Shown here: in pieces, positions 19,242-27,111 of the stretch | Layout: each line of letters starts with the position of its first letter | Numbering within the stretch: the stretch's first letter is position 1 | Source: Croceimicrobium hydrocarbonivorans | Lineage (GTDB): Bacteria; Bacteroidota; Bacteroidia; Flavobacteriales; Schleiferiaceae | Assembly: GCF_014524565.1 (NCBI RefSeq) | Contig: NZ_CP060139.1 | Location: forward strand, 1,681,501-1,745,500 | Direction: 5' to 3' | DNA: 64,000 nucleotides | Notes under the pieces: generated by a model | Databases searched by the model: none | What the model saw: the letters and a program-made list of their open reading frames with translations, nothing else | Told to the model about the DNA's origin: nothing | Program-made: the position numbers and the translations under genes

Positions 19242-21902
19242 ATGAGAAAAAGCCTACTGCTTATTTTCCTTTTCGCCGGAATGGCCTTGCATGCCACCCA
19301 TAACCGGGCCGGTGAAATCACCTATCGCTGGATAACTGGCCTTACTTACGAGGTTACGATTACGACTTATACCCGGGCTTGTCAGCTCTGTGCCGATCGC
19401 TGTGAACTGTCTATCGACTGGGGTGATAATTCGGGTGATACTCTCGCTCGATCCAATGGCCCCCGCATTGTTTGCTTGCAAGCCAGGGATGGAGAAATCA
19501 TTGACCCCATCAATCAAATTCGAAAAAATATATACATAGGCACCCATACCTATGATGCCCCAGGGATCTACACCATTAAAATGGAAGATCGGAACCGAAA
19601 TGCTGGGATTAGCAATATTCTCAATTCGGATCAGGTACCCTTTTATATTGAAACTGAATTATACATCAGCCCCAGCTTAGGTGCCAATAGCTCTCCCATT
19701 TTAACCAACCCTCCGGTAGAACGAGGTTGTGTGGGTAAGCGATTTGAACATAATCCCGGCGCCTATGACCCGGATGGGGATAGCTTAGCTTATCGATTGG
19801 TGTATTCCAAAGCTCAAAATGGCGATCCTATTCAAACTATTTACGATCCTCAATATGTGCAGGATTCGATTGAAATTGATCCCAATACCGGATTACTATT
19901 TTGGGACTTACCTCGAAATGTGGGTCAGTTTAACTTCGCCTTCGAAATTGTAGAATTCCGTAAAAATGCCCAGGGTCGCTATGTGCGGATAGGCTACGTT
20001 ACCCGCGATTTACAGGTGGATATCGAAGATTGTGGGAATAATCCTCCGGAAGTTATACCGGTGGGGCCTTTCTGTGTAGAGGCGGGCACCAGCTTAAACT
20101 TTAGTGTCACGGCCACCGATCCGGATACAGATGATTTGATCCTCACCGCTTTTGGTGGCCCCTTCGAAGTACCTACTCCTCCGGCTACTTTTCCTGAAGT
20201 AAATGGCCCCAGCCCATTGAGTGGTTTCTTCAACTGGAATACCCGCTGCCATCATGTGCGCAAACAGCCCTATCAGGTAAGCTTTAAGGCCACCGATATT
20301 CCCCAAGACCCCAATGACATTGCCCTGTCGGACATCTATACCACCGAAATTACGGTTATCGCGCCGGCCCCCAAAAATCCGGATGCCCAAGCAGAAGGTC
20401 TGGCCCTAAGGCTTAATTGGGATGTTTCTTTCTGCACCGAGGCGGATGGTTATTTACTCTACCGCCGCGAATCGCCCTATGGCTTTGTGCCGGGAGTTTG
20501 TGAAACCGGAGTCCCGGCTTATACCGGCTATGAATTTCATGATAGCTTGTTGAATGTAAACAATACTACTTATCTCGATAGCTTCGATGTGGAGCTTGGT
20601 AAGGAATATTGCTATATGGTAGTAGCCTATTTTGAGGATGAGGCTCAAAGCTATGCCAGCGAAGAGTTCTGTGCGGCTCTGCCCTTAACCTTGCCGATGT
20701 TTACCAAGGTGGACGTAGAAAGTACCGACCCTGCCAGCGGAACTATTGGCATTGAATGGATTGAAGCCCCCGAATTCGATAGTACTATTTACCTGCCTCC
20801 TTATCGTTTGGAATTATGGGGACGAGAAAAAGACAATGGCGCCTTTAACCTCTTGAACACCGCCAACAATATTGACGCGGGCAATTTCACCCATAACAAT
20901 CTAAATACTCAGGACCTTTCCTACGAATACCATTTGGATGTGTATGCCGGTCCTAATCAGGATTTTGTAGGCTCCAGCCCCTTGGCTTCTTCGGTGTATG
21001 CAGAGCCTACCGGATCGGATCAAAGTGTAATGCTCGACTTCAATTTTGATACCCCCTGGCAGAACGAACGTTTTGTAATCTATCGGGAAAACCCCACTGG
21101 ATCAGGACAATTTGATAGCATCGGCGAAAGCTTTGTACCCGAATATACCGACACCGGCTTGGTGAACGGCGAAAACTACTGTTACTATGCCGAGAGCTAT
21201 GGCCGCTATACCGCCAGCGACTCCTTGCCCCGGCCTTTGGTTAATCGTAGTCAGATTACTTGCGCTACCGCCAGAGACACCACCGCTCCTTGCCCACCGC
21301 AATTTGCCTTGTACAATGCCTGCCCCGATACTATTTATTTCTCTTGGAAATTAGCGCAGGGCAATGGCTGTAAAAACGATGTTAGTAAAATCAACATCTA
21401 CTTCCGCACCGGTGAAAATGAATTTGGTGATCAACCCTTCTTATCCATTCCGGTAAATGGCGACTCTACCATCCGCTTTGTAAGTGACCAAGCCATATTT
21501 GGCTGCTATGCCATTACCGCGGTAGATGATGCGGATCAAGATCCGGGTGGACAAGCGAATGAAAGTGCCTTTAGCGAAGAGCTCTGCATTGAAAGCTGCT
21601 TTACGATTAAATTCCCGAATATCTTCAGCCCTAATGGCGATGGCTATAATGAGCGATTCCTACCTGTAGAAATTGAGCAGGTGGCCAATCTGGAAATTGA
21701 AATCTACAGTCGTTGGGGTAATTTAATATACCGCACTACCGACTTAGAGGATTTCCTTAGCAATGGCTGGGATGGTAATGTGCAAGATAATGGCAGTCCG
21801 GCGCCCGATGGTGTTTATTATTATGTTTGCCGCTACACCGCCGAAAGTATTGGACCTACCATGGAACAAACCGCTTCGGGATTTGTACATCTTGTGAGAT
21901 AA
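19242..21902 (+). CDS. Secreted multidomain CHU_C protein
   Basis: Predicted secreted or surface protein of 886 residues, function unknown. The start at 19242 (MRKSLLLIFLFAGMALHA) gives a clean signal peptide; the upstream TTG at 19182 does not. The mature N-terminus ATHNRAGEITYRW is the same type as in the four array proteins, but the rest is only distantly related. It then has PKD/cadherin-like stretches (DWGDNSGD, GAYDPDGDSLAYRL, TATDPDTDDL) and several Fn3-like modules. The CHU_C domain starts FPNIFSPNGDGYNERF and ends in a VHLVR tail. It is probably a type IX secretion substrate. It is unlinked in function to the ribE gene that starts 8 nt later, though they are likely co-transcribed. 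Confidence 0.88.
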   Translation: MRKSLLLIFLFAGMALHATHNRAGEITYRWITGLTYEVTITTYTRACQLCADRCELSIDWGDNSGDTLARSNGPRIVCLQARDGEIIDPINQIRKNIYIGTHTYDAPGIYTIKMEDRNRNAGISNILNSDQVPFYIETELYISPSLGANSSPILTNPPVERGCVGKRFEHNPGAYDPDGDSLAYRLVYSKAQNGDPIQTIYDPQYVQDSIEIDPNTGLLFWDLPRNVGQFNFAFEIVEFRKNAQGRYVRIGYVTRDLQVDIEDCGNNPPEVIPVGPFCVEAGTSLNFSVTATDPDTDDLILTAFGGPFEVPTPPATFPEVNGPSPLSGFFNWNTRCHHVRKQPYQVSFKATDIPQDPNDIALSDIYTTEITVIAPAPKNPDAQAEGLALRLNWDVSFCTEADGYLLYRRESPYGFVPGVCETGVPAYTGYEFHDSLLNVNNTTYLDSFDVELGKEYCYMVVAYFEDEAQSYASEEFCAALPLTLPMFTKVDVESTDPASGTIGIEWIEAPEFDSTIYLPPYRLELWGREKDNGAFNLLNTANNIDAGNFTHNNLNTQDLSYEYHLDVYAGPNQDFVGSSPLASSVYAEPTGSDQSVMLDFNFDTPWQNERFVIYRENPTGSGQFDSIGESFVPEYTDTGLVNGENYCYYAESYGRYTASDSLPRPLVNRSQITCATARDTTAPCPPQFALYNACPDTIYFSWKLAQGNGCKNDVSKINIYFRTGENEFGDQPFLSIPVNGDSTIRFVSDQAIFGCYAITAVDDADQDPGGQANESAFSEELCIESCFTIKFPNIFSPNGDGYNERFLPVEIEQVANLEIEIYSRWGNLIYRTTDLEDFLSNGWDGNVQDNGSPAPDGVYYYVCRYTAESIGPTMEQTASGFVHLVR

Positions 21903-21910
21903 ATAAAGAT

Positions 21911-22501
21911 ATGTTTACCGGTATTATTGAAAGCCTCGGCACCCTTCAGGCCAGTCGTCGTGAAGGAAGCAATTTGCATTTCGACTTCAGCTGTGATTTC
22001 ACCTCTGAATTAAAGATTGATCAAAGCCTGGCCCATAATGGGGTTTGCTTAACAGTGGTGGCCATTAATGGCGATGAGTATACCGTAACTGCCATTGAAG
22101 AAACCCTGCAAAGAACCAATTTGGGTCAACTGCAAAAGGGCGATCAGGTAAATCTGGAGCGCTGCATGCAAGCCAATGGCCGCTATGATGGACACATTGT
22201 TCAGGGCCATGTGGATACCATCGCGGAATGCGAGCAAGTCTTAGAGAAAGATGGCAGTTGGGAATTTCATTTCAAGCATGCCCCCGGTAAACAACATTTA
22301 ACCGTTGAAAAAGGCTCCGTTACCATTAATGGAGTAAGCCTTACGGTGGTGCGCTCCGAGCCCGAGCACTTCTCAGTGGCCATTATTCCTTACACTTATG
22401 AGCACACCAATTTCAAGGATTTGAAGCTAGGCTCTCTGGTAAATATTGAGTTCGATATTTTAGGGAAGTATGTAGCGAGAATGTTGGGAGATAGGGCTTA
22501 G
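21911..22501 (+). CDS. ribE: Riboflavin synthase, alpha subunit
   Basis: Dismutates two 6,7-dimethyl-8-ribityllumazine molecules to riboflavin. The start at 21911 (MFTGIIESLG) is the canonical N-terminus; upstream in-frame codons overlap the preceding gene and are rejected. It has 196 residues with two lumazine-binding repeats, the second opening at about residue 96 (GHIVQGHVD). The C-terminal half contains GSVTINGVSLTV. It lies 8 nt after the CHU_C gene. In related genomes riboflavin synthase often sits beside pdxA; here the aminopeptidase and the CHU_C gene separate them. Confidence 0.96.
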   Translation: MFTGIIESLGTLQASRREGSNLHFDFSCDFTSELKIDQSLAHNGVCLTVVAINGDEYTVTAIEETLQRTNLGQLQKGDQVNLERCMQANGRYDGHIVQGHVDTIAECEQVLEKDGSWEFHFKHAPGKQHLTVEKGSVTINGVSLTVVRSEPEHFSVAIIPYTYEHTNFKDLKLGSLVNIEFDILGKYVARMLGDRA

Positions 22502-22543
22502 TCCAACTTTTTGTTTTAACTTCAAAATATCCCTTTGAGCTTT

Positions 22544-23203
22544 TTAGAATACGGCAACTGACGCATTCCAAAAGACGTGAAACAGGATGGCTGGTCCTAT
22601 GGATTTAGAAAAGTGAAATAGACTTGCGGCAATGAAGCCTCCAAAAAGTGAGATATAAGCTGAATGCCAGTTTAAGTCACCTCCAGCTATTATACTCAAA
22701 AGCCCTAGATGAATCAAGGCAAACAAAAGAGCAGATAAAACTATTGATAGCCAAACCGGGTATTTCATCGCCAGCTCCTTTTGCAAAAACTGTCTGAAAA
22801 ATAATTCTTCAGCAATGGGAATAAAGAACACTAAACCGAAAGTATTCAAGCTAAAGTGATCATTCCATTGAAAATCCAGCGCGATTTGATATTCATCCCC
22901 ATTTATAAGGTTATAAACCACATTTAAAGGGATCTGAAGAAAAGAGAAACCAATACCCAAAATCATCGCTAAAGGATAAAAATAGGATTTGGAAGCCTTT
23001 AGGTCCGAAAACCTAAATCGCTTTGTGAAATGCATAAAAAGGAATAGACCAATTAGCTCCAATAATCCATTTCCAAAATAGATATATGGGTAGCCAACAA
23101 AATCAGCGTTCCATGCTTCGCCAATCACTATCCAAAGTGATAGGATCTCAATAAAAACCAGAAAGAAAAGTGTGTACAAAAGAGAACGGAAGACATTCAT
23201 CAA
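22544..23203 (-). CDS. CPBP-family intramembrane metalloprotease
   Basis: Integral membrane protein of 219 residues with about six hydrophobic segments and all three CPBP (Abi/CAAX-protease-like) motifs: EELFFR with Glu132, Glu133 and Arg137; FALIH with His165; and HVFWN with His209 and Asn213. These are the glutamate and histidine residues of the Rce1-type active site. The substrate is unknown. It is oriented away from the region containing the dxs fragment and has no operon partner. Confidence 0.88.
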   Translation of the reverse strand: MMNVFRSLLYTLFFLVFIEILSLWIVIGEAWNADFVGYPYIYFGNGLLELIGLFLFMHFTKRFRFSDLKASKSYFYPLAMILGIGFSFLQIPLNVVYNLINGDEYQIALDFQWNDHFSLNTFGLVFFIPIAEELFFRQFLQKELAMKYPVWLSIVLSALLFALIHLGLLSIIAGGDLNWHSAYISLFGGFIAASLFHFSKSIGPAILFHVFWNASVAVF

Positions 23204-23261
23204 TCAGGATATAATAGAATTGACTCCGAAAATACACAATACTCGAAAAACCCAATTCAAG

Positions 23262-23544
23262 CTAAAATAGCTTCGCTAGCAAGCTCTCCAAACTAAACCC
23301 CGAAGCCGCCAACTGCTCCGTTCTGGGTGCATGTTCACTAAATGGCTTGTCGATTAAAACCGCTTGATACTCGGCCTTAAGCTTTCCGGATTGCAGCAAG
23401 GCCAGTAGATCGCGATGCAAACTACCGCCAGCCGGATTTTCATCCACCAAAATCAAGCGCCGATAAGAGGCCAAAATCTCTACTAAATGCAGCTGATCCA
23501 AAGGCCGGAATTGAGGTATAAGCAAATGACTCCAATCTTTTGCC
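23262..23544 (-). pseudogene. Duplicated 3' end of dxs
   Basis: The frame reads KDWSHLLIPQFRPLDQLHLV and continues to a stop at 23262. It corresponds to the last ~93 residues of the intact dxs at 25372-27030. Homology stops abruptly at 23544, at the same point as position 25663 in dxs. In the ~205 nt nearest that breakpoint only about five bases differ, while the part near the stop codon is more diverged. There is no start codon except a TTG at 23525, no thiamine-binding domain and no transketolase core, so it cannot be an enzyme. Same orientation as dxs. Confidence 0.9.
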
Positions 23545-23813
23545 TTAACCAGTACACATTGAAGTACTCATGAATGTGGCATAAACTAGCGTTAAATGTT
23601 TGTTCGCAAAGCTTGGCAACTGTCAAGTTATAACCTCTACCCAAATAAGTCCTGCTGGCACTTTAATCTCTCTTAACTTAGATCAGCATTAATAAAAGAG
23701 AAGCCTGATATAATCTAGCCCGAAAGACAATTTCACACCTATAAATTACTAAATAAGCTTTTAAAACAATATTTAACTTTATCTTTTATACTTCATAAAT
23801 CTTAACTTTCATA

Positions 23814-24368
23814 ATGAAGTTATCGAGGATTATAACTTTCATTTTAGCCACAAGCTTTTTACAGTCTAGCTGTGAGAAGGACTCTGATAATTCCAAACAG
23901 GATAACAAGCCTCCTTTTCATTGGAGTGTAACCAAAGCGGATGTCAACGGCAAATTATGGGGGGATTGCATTGTTAGTGTACTCACCGGGCTTAATCGCG
24001 AGAAATCTTCGGCAGCAGATTATGGCGGTCAGAGATTTACAATTTCTTCCGCAAATATTTGCAATAGTCACGAGGGTGTGGATACTACTATAGTTAACCT
24101 ATACATGGATATTTCTGAGCCAATGAAAGAAGGCCAAACATACCAACTTGATGATCAAAATTTAGGTGGAGTTGCGGGTTGGATAGAAAACTGGAACCAT
24201 TTTTATGCAACAACAAATCAAAACAGCACCGGTCAGCTGCATATCTCCAAGTTTAAAAACGATAAGATTAGCGGAACTTTCTCATTCGTCGCCCGCATAG
24301 ATTCTCTTGATCTAACTATTAAGGTGGAGCACGGTAGATTTGAGGATATGAATATTCTTAATTTTTAA
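23814..24368 (+). CDS. Small lipoprotein, paralogue A
   Basis: Predicted outer-membrane-directed lipoprotein of 184 residues. The signal ends in a lipobox (LQSSC, Cys20) followed by an acidic-serine stretch. The mature part has VNGKLWGDC near residue 45, GQLHISKFK near 140 and ISGTFSFVARIDSLD at the end. This layout is shared with the next gene and resembles uncharacterised Bacteroidota lipoproteins of about this size. No enzymatic motif is visible. The 270 nt upstream (23545-23813) are AT-rich and hold no recognisable gene or full promoter. Confidence 0.7.
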   Translation: MKLSRIITFILATSFLQSSCEKDSDNSKQDNKPPFHWSVTKADVNGKLWGDCIVSVLTGLNREKSSAADYGGQRFTISSANICNSHEGVDTTIVNLYMDISEPMKEGQTYQLDDQNLGGVAGWIENWNHFYATTNQNSTGQLHISKFKNDKISGTFSFVARIDSLDLTIKVEHGRFEDMNILNF

Positions 24369-24434
24369 GCCGCATTTCGATAAAAAATTGAAAATAAGTA
24401 TCCCTGAAAAACCTTAGCCTCATTAATTTCAGCT

Positions 24435-24986
24435 ATGATCTCTTTCTCTTTCAAACCCAACCTTCATAAGCTCTGTTTGGTGGTTCTAATTATGGTAAGC
24501 ACTGCTTGCGATGAAGAACCCAAACCAGAGGGGCCAAATCTCAGCTTTAGTGAAGTCATTTGTTATGTGAATGGAGAATTATGGCGAGACTGCCGAAAAG
24601 GTATTGCAGGACCTTATGCTAATAATTACGGTCAATACTTTGTTGGAAACTACTTAGACATAGACGCCTTGGATTTTTGCAAGTTGTACACAGATTTAAG
24701 CACTGGTCTGTATCTTAAGTTAAATGTTACGGACACTGGTTATTATCCAATACGGGAACACCATGGTTCATTTATAATCTACAACCTAGATCCAGAAATC
24801 GATACAAAGATTTACGAAACCGATAGCCTCTCTGAGGGCTATGTTCATATCAGCCGCTTTTATTCCAATAACCAAAGATCTTACATCGATGGAGAATTTG
24901 CCTTTACTGCCTATCTTAAAGACTCCAATGAAGTAGTGCAGGTAAGTGATGGAACCATTAAAAATGTTGAGCTTAGTCATTATTAA
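24435..24986 (+). CDS. Small lipoprotein, paralogue B
   Basis: Predicted lipoprotein of 183 residues with lipobox STAC after the signal segment. It shares with the preceding gene the pattern VNGELWRDC, GYVHISRFY and IDGEFAFTAYLKDS in the same order, so the two are tandem paralogues despite low overall identity. Function unknown. The next gene begins 9 nt after its stop. Confidence 0.7.
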   Translation: MISFSFKPNLHKLCLVVLIMVSTACDEEPKPEGPNLSFSEVICYVNGELWRDCRKGIAGPYANNYGQYFVGNYLDIDALDFCKLYTDLSTGLYLKLNVTDTGYYPIREHHGSFIIYNLDPEIDTKIYETDSLSEGYVHISRFYSNNQRSYIDGEFAFTAYLKDSNEVVQVSDGTIKNVELSHY

Positions 24987-24995
24987 AAGCCGCCG

Positions 24996-25229
24996 ATGAA
25001 AAATCCTCTTCACTTAATTCTATTTAGCTGTATCCTTTTACATTCACTAGCATTACCAGGTCAATTTCAGCATAGCGACTCTATTTTCGCAACGATACCC
25101 TATTATGGGGAAGAAACCTGGCCTAATGGCAATTTCGCCAATGGCACTTACAGTTTATATAGCCATACCGCCCAAAACTTAAGTCAGGTAGACCAAGCCC
25201 TTATTATTGTTGAAGGCTGGGAATCTTAA
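24996..25229 (+). pseudogene. Truncated secreted-protein gene
   Basis: ATG at 24996 gives a signal peptide (LHLILFSCILLHSLALPGQ) and about 55 mature residues ending VDQALIIVEGWES. Then a stop codon follows. The ending resembles the first strand-turn of larger Bacteroidota secreted hydrolase-like proteins (pattern 'IIVEGF/W') and makes an unlikely natural C-terminus. The most probable reading is a gene that lost its 3' part at or near the junction with the dxs region. A genuine short secreted protein is the alternative. Confidence 0.55.
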
Positions 25230-25371
25230 AAGTGCTCTTTAGATTGTACTTAAATTCTGAGCTAGAATCCCGATTTTAAAATACTCCACAGACTACTACC
25301 TTCAATCCAAAGGTACTTTGACGCAGAAACAATAACTGCAAAAAGGAAATAATTGCCTTTCATCTTTGGAA

Positions 25372-27030
25372 TCATTCTCCAAAAAACATCCGCTCCAATA
25401 ACTTTTCCAAACTAAATCCCGAAACCGCCAACTGCTCCGCCCTAGGTGCATGTTCGCTAAATGCTTTGTCGATTAAAACCGCTTGATACTCGGCCTTAAG
25501 CTTTCCGGATTGCAGCAAGGCCAGTAGATCGCGATGCAAACTACCGCCAGCCGGATTTTCATCCACCAAAATCAAGTGCCGATAAGAGGCCAAAAGCTCT
25601 ACTAAATGCAGCTGATCCAAAGGCCGGAATTGAGGTATATGCAAATGACTCCAATCTTTTGCCGCGGCCGCGGCCTGGGCCAATGTTGCTTGAGAGCCGT
25701 AAGATAGTATAGCAGAGTTCTGAGTAGATTGACGCCACCAATGGGCCTGCATTCCCTGCCAAAGGCTATCGGTTTGCAAATCGAAACTAGCTTTAGGATA
25801 GCGAATTACCATTGGGCCTTCCGCTTGCATCGCCTCCTCTAACATTGCTTTCAAAGCCCTGCCTCCAGCAGGTGCCATTAAACGCATATTCGGAACATCT
25901 GCCAATAAGGCCTGATCGAATACCCCATGATGGGTAGGTCCATCCTCCCCCACAAAGCCCGCTCGGTCAAAAACAAAAACCACCGGCAATTGCTGTAAGG
26001 CTACATCGTGAATAATCTGATCCAAGGCTCTTTGGGCAAAAGTGCTGTATAAATGCACCAAAGGCTTAAAGCCGGATGCGGCCAATCCAGCGGCCATGGT
26101 CACCACATTTTGTTCGGCAATACCTACATCAATCACCCGCTCCGGAAAAGCCTTTTGAGCTTCCAATAATTGCGCACCGCTCAACATGGCCGGACTTAAT
26201 ACCACCAGTTTTGGATCAGTCTCTAAAAGCTTTAAAATTGTTTCGCCAAATACCGATTGAAAGCTCGGAGCAGCTGGGCTGCCTCTCCGTTCAATGACTT
26301 CATTATAACCAAGCCCTTTTTCGGTTTGGATATGCAAGAACAATGGACCCGAAAGACTATTCAATTCCTTCAGCTTCGCTAATAAATCGGCAATAGAATT
26401 TCCTTTTTCGCAAGTATGATATTGGAAGCCTAAGGATTCTGCCCAGCCCTGATAGCTATTCAGCTTTTGCAATGCTCCCACATTGGGGTCGATGCTTCCC
26501 TTATTATCATTGAGAATCACCAGACAGTCGGCCGCCAAATCACCCAAATAATTTAGGGCCTCAAAAGCCTGACCGCCGGTTAAAGCTCCATCACCAATTA
26601 CCGCCACATGTTTGCGCGGATTTGCTTCCAGCTGGGCCGCTTTTACGAACCCGGCCAGTGCCGAAATGGAAGTTGAAGAATGCCCGGCACCAAAAGGATC
26701 GTAAGCACTTTCACTGCGTTTGGTAAAACCTGAAATTCCGCCTTTTTGACGGTTGCTCTGAAATATTGACCGTCTCTCGCAGAGCACTTTATGGGCATAA
26801 GCCTGATGCCCCACATCCCAAATCAAAATATCATCTGGAGTCTTAAAGTGATAATGCAGCGCGATGCTTAATTCGACTACCCCCAAACTTGAGCGTATAT
26901 GCCCAGCTTTGGTGCGTGTTTGCTCCTGGATAAAGCGACGTAATTCAGCCGCCAATTCTTCCAATTGATGGCTATCTAAAAGCCGTAGATCGGCCGGACT
27001 GTTGAGCTTTTCCAGAATGGGATAGGTCAT
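25372..27030 (-). CDS. dxs: 1-deoxy-D-xylulose-5-phosphate synthase
   Basis: Thiamine-dependent condensation of pyruvate and glyceraldehyde 3-phosphate, first step of the MEP isoprenoid route and source of DXP for PLP and thiamine. The start at 27030 (MTYPILEKL) is preferred; the longer frame crosses a terminator hairpin. Motifs: GDGALTGGQAFEALN for Mg-ThDP, GHSSTSISAL, and the transketolase-like HLYSTFAQRALDQ, DRAGFVGEDGPTHHG. The C-terminal domain carries DENPAGGSLHRD. At 552 residues it is shorter than the usual ~620; the missing length is in the region after the ThDP motif. Its last ~280 nt are duplicated at 23262-23544. Confidence 0.95.
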   Translation of the reverse strand: MTYPILEKLNSPADLRLLDSHQLEELAAELRRFIQEQTRTKAGHIRSSLGVVELSIALHYHFKTPDDILIWDVGHQAYAHKVLCERRSIFQSNRQKGGISGFTKRSESAYDPFGAGHSSTSISALAGFVKAAQLEANPRKHVAVIGDGALTGGQAFEALNYLGDLAADCLVILNDNKGSIDPNVGALQKLNSYQGWAESLGFQYHTCEKGNSIADLLAKLKELNSLSGPLFLHIQTEKGLGYNEVIERRGSPAAPSFQSVFGETILKLLETDPKLVVLSPAMLSGAQLLEAQKAFPERVIDVGIAEQNVVTMAAGLAASGFKPLVHLYSTFAQRALDQIIHDVALQQLPVVFVFDRAGFVGEDGPTHHGVFDQALLADVPNMRLMAPAGGRALKAMLEEAMQAEGPMVIRYPKASFDLQTDSLWQGMQAHWWRQSTQNSAILSYGSQATLAQAAAAAKDWSHLHIPQFRPLDQLHLVELLASYRHLILVDENPAGGSLHRDLLALLQSGKLKAEYQAVLIDKAFSEHAPRAEQLAVSGFSLEKLLERMFFGE

Positions 27031-27034
27031 GGCG

Positions 27035-27042
27035 CAAAAGTA
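27035..27042 (-). promoter_or_regulatory. -7 box of dxs, nearly leaderless
   Basis: TACTTTTG on the minus strand, an exact TAnnTTTG match, ends 4 nt before the ATG at 27030. The transcript would start at or within a few bases of the start codon. Confidence 0.5.
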
Positions 27043-27057
27043 GGATATACACCCCAC

Positions 27058-27083
27058 AAAAAAGGCCCCGGAGAACCGGGGCC
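27058..27083 (-). terminator. Terminator of the tetR-RND efflux operon
   Basis: On the minus strand, stem GGCCCCGG/CCGGGGCC with a 4-nt loop followed by six T residues, 28 nt after the RND stop codon and just upstream of the dxs promoter. Confidence 0.92.
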
Positions 27084-27091
27084 TTGTCAAC

Positions 27092-27111
27092 CAATTAACC
27101 AAACCTTAACC
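27092..27111 (-). repeat. 20-nt motif copy at 3' end of RND gene
   Basis: Minus-strand GGTTAAGGTTTGGTTAATTG, starting in the stop codon and lying 8 nt before the terminator stem. The identical 20-mer occurs at 55562-55581. See findings. Confidence 0.7.

Noticed and set aside
23262-23525. 87-residue independent protein from a TTG start
   Set aside because: It is the copied C-terminal end of dxs without catalytic parts, so it is called a pseudogene.
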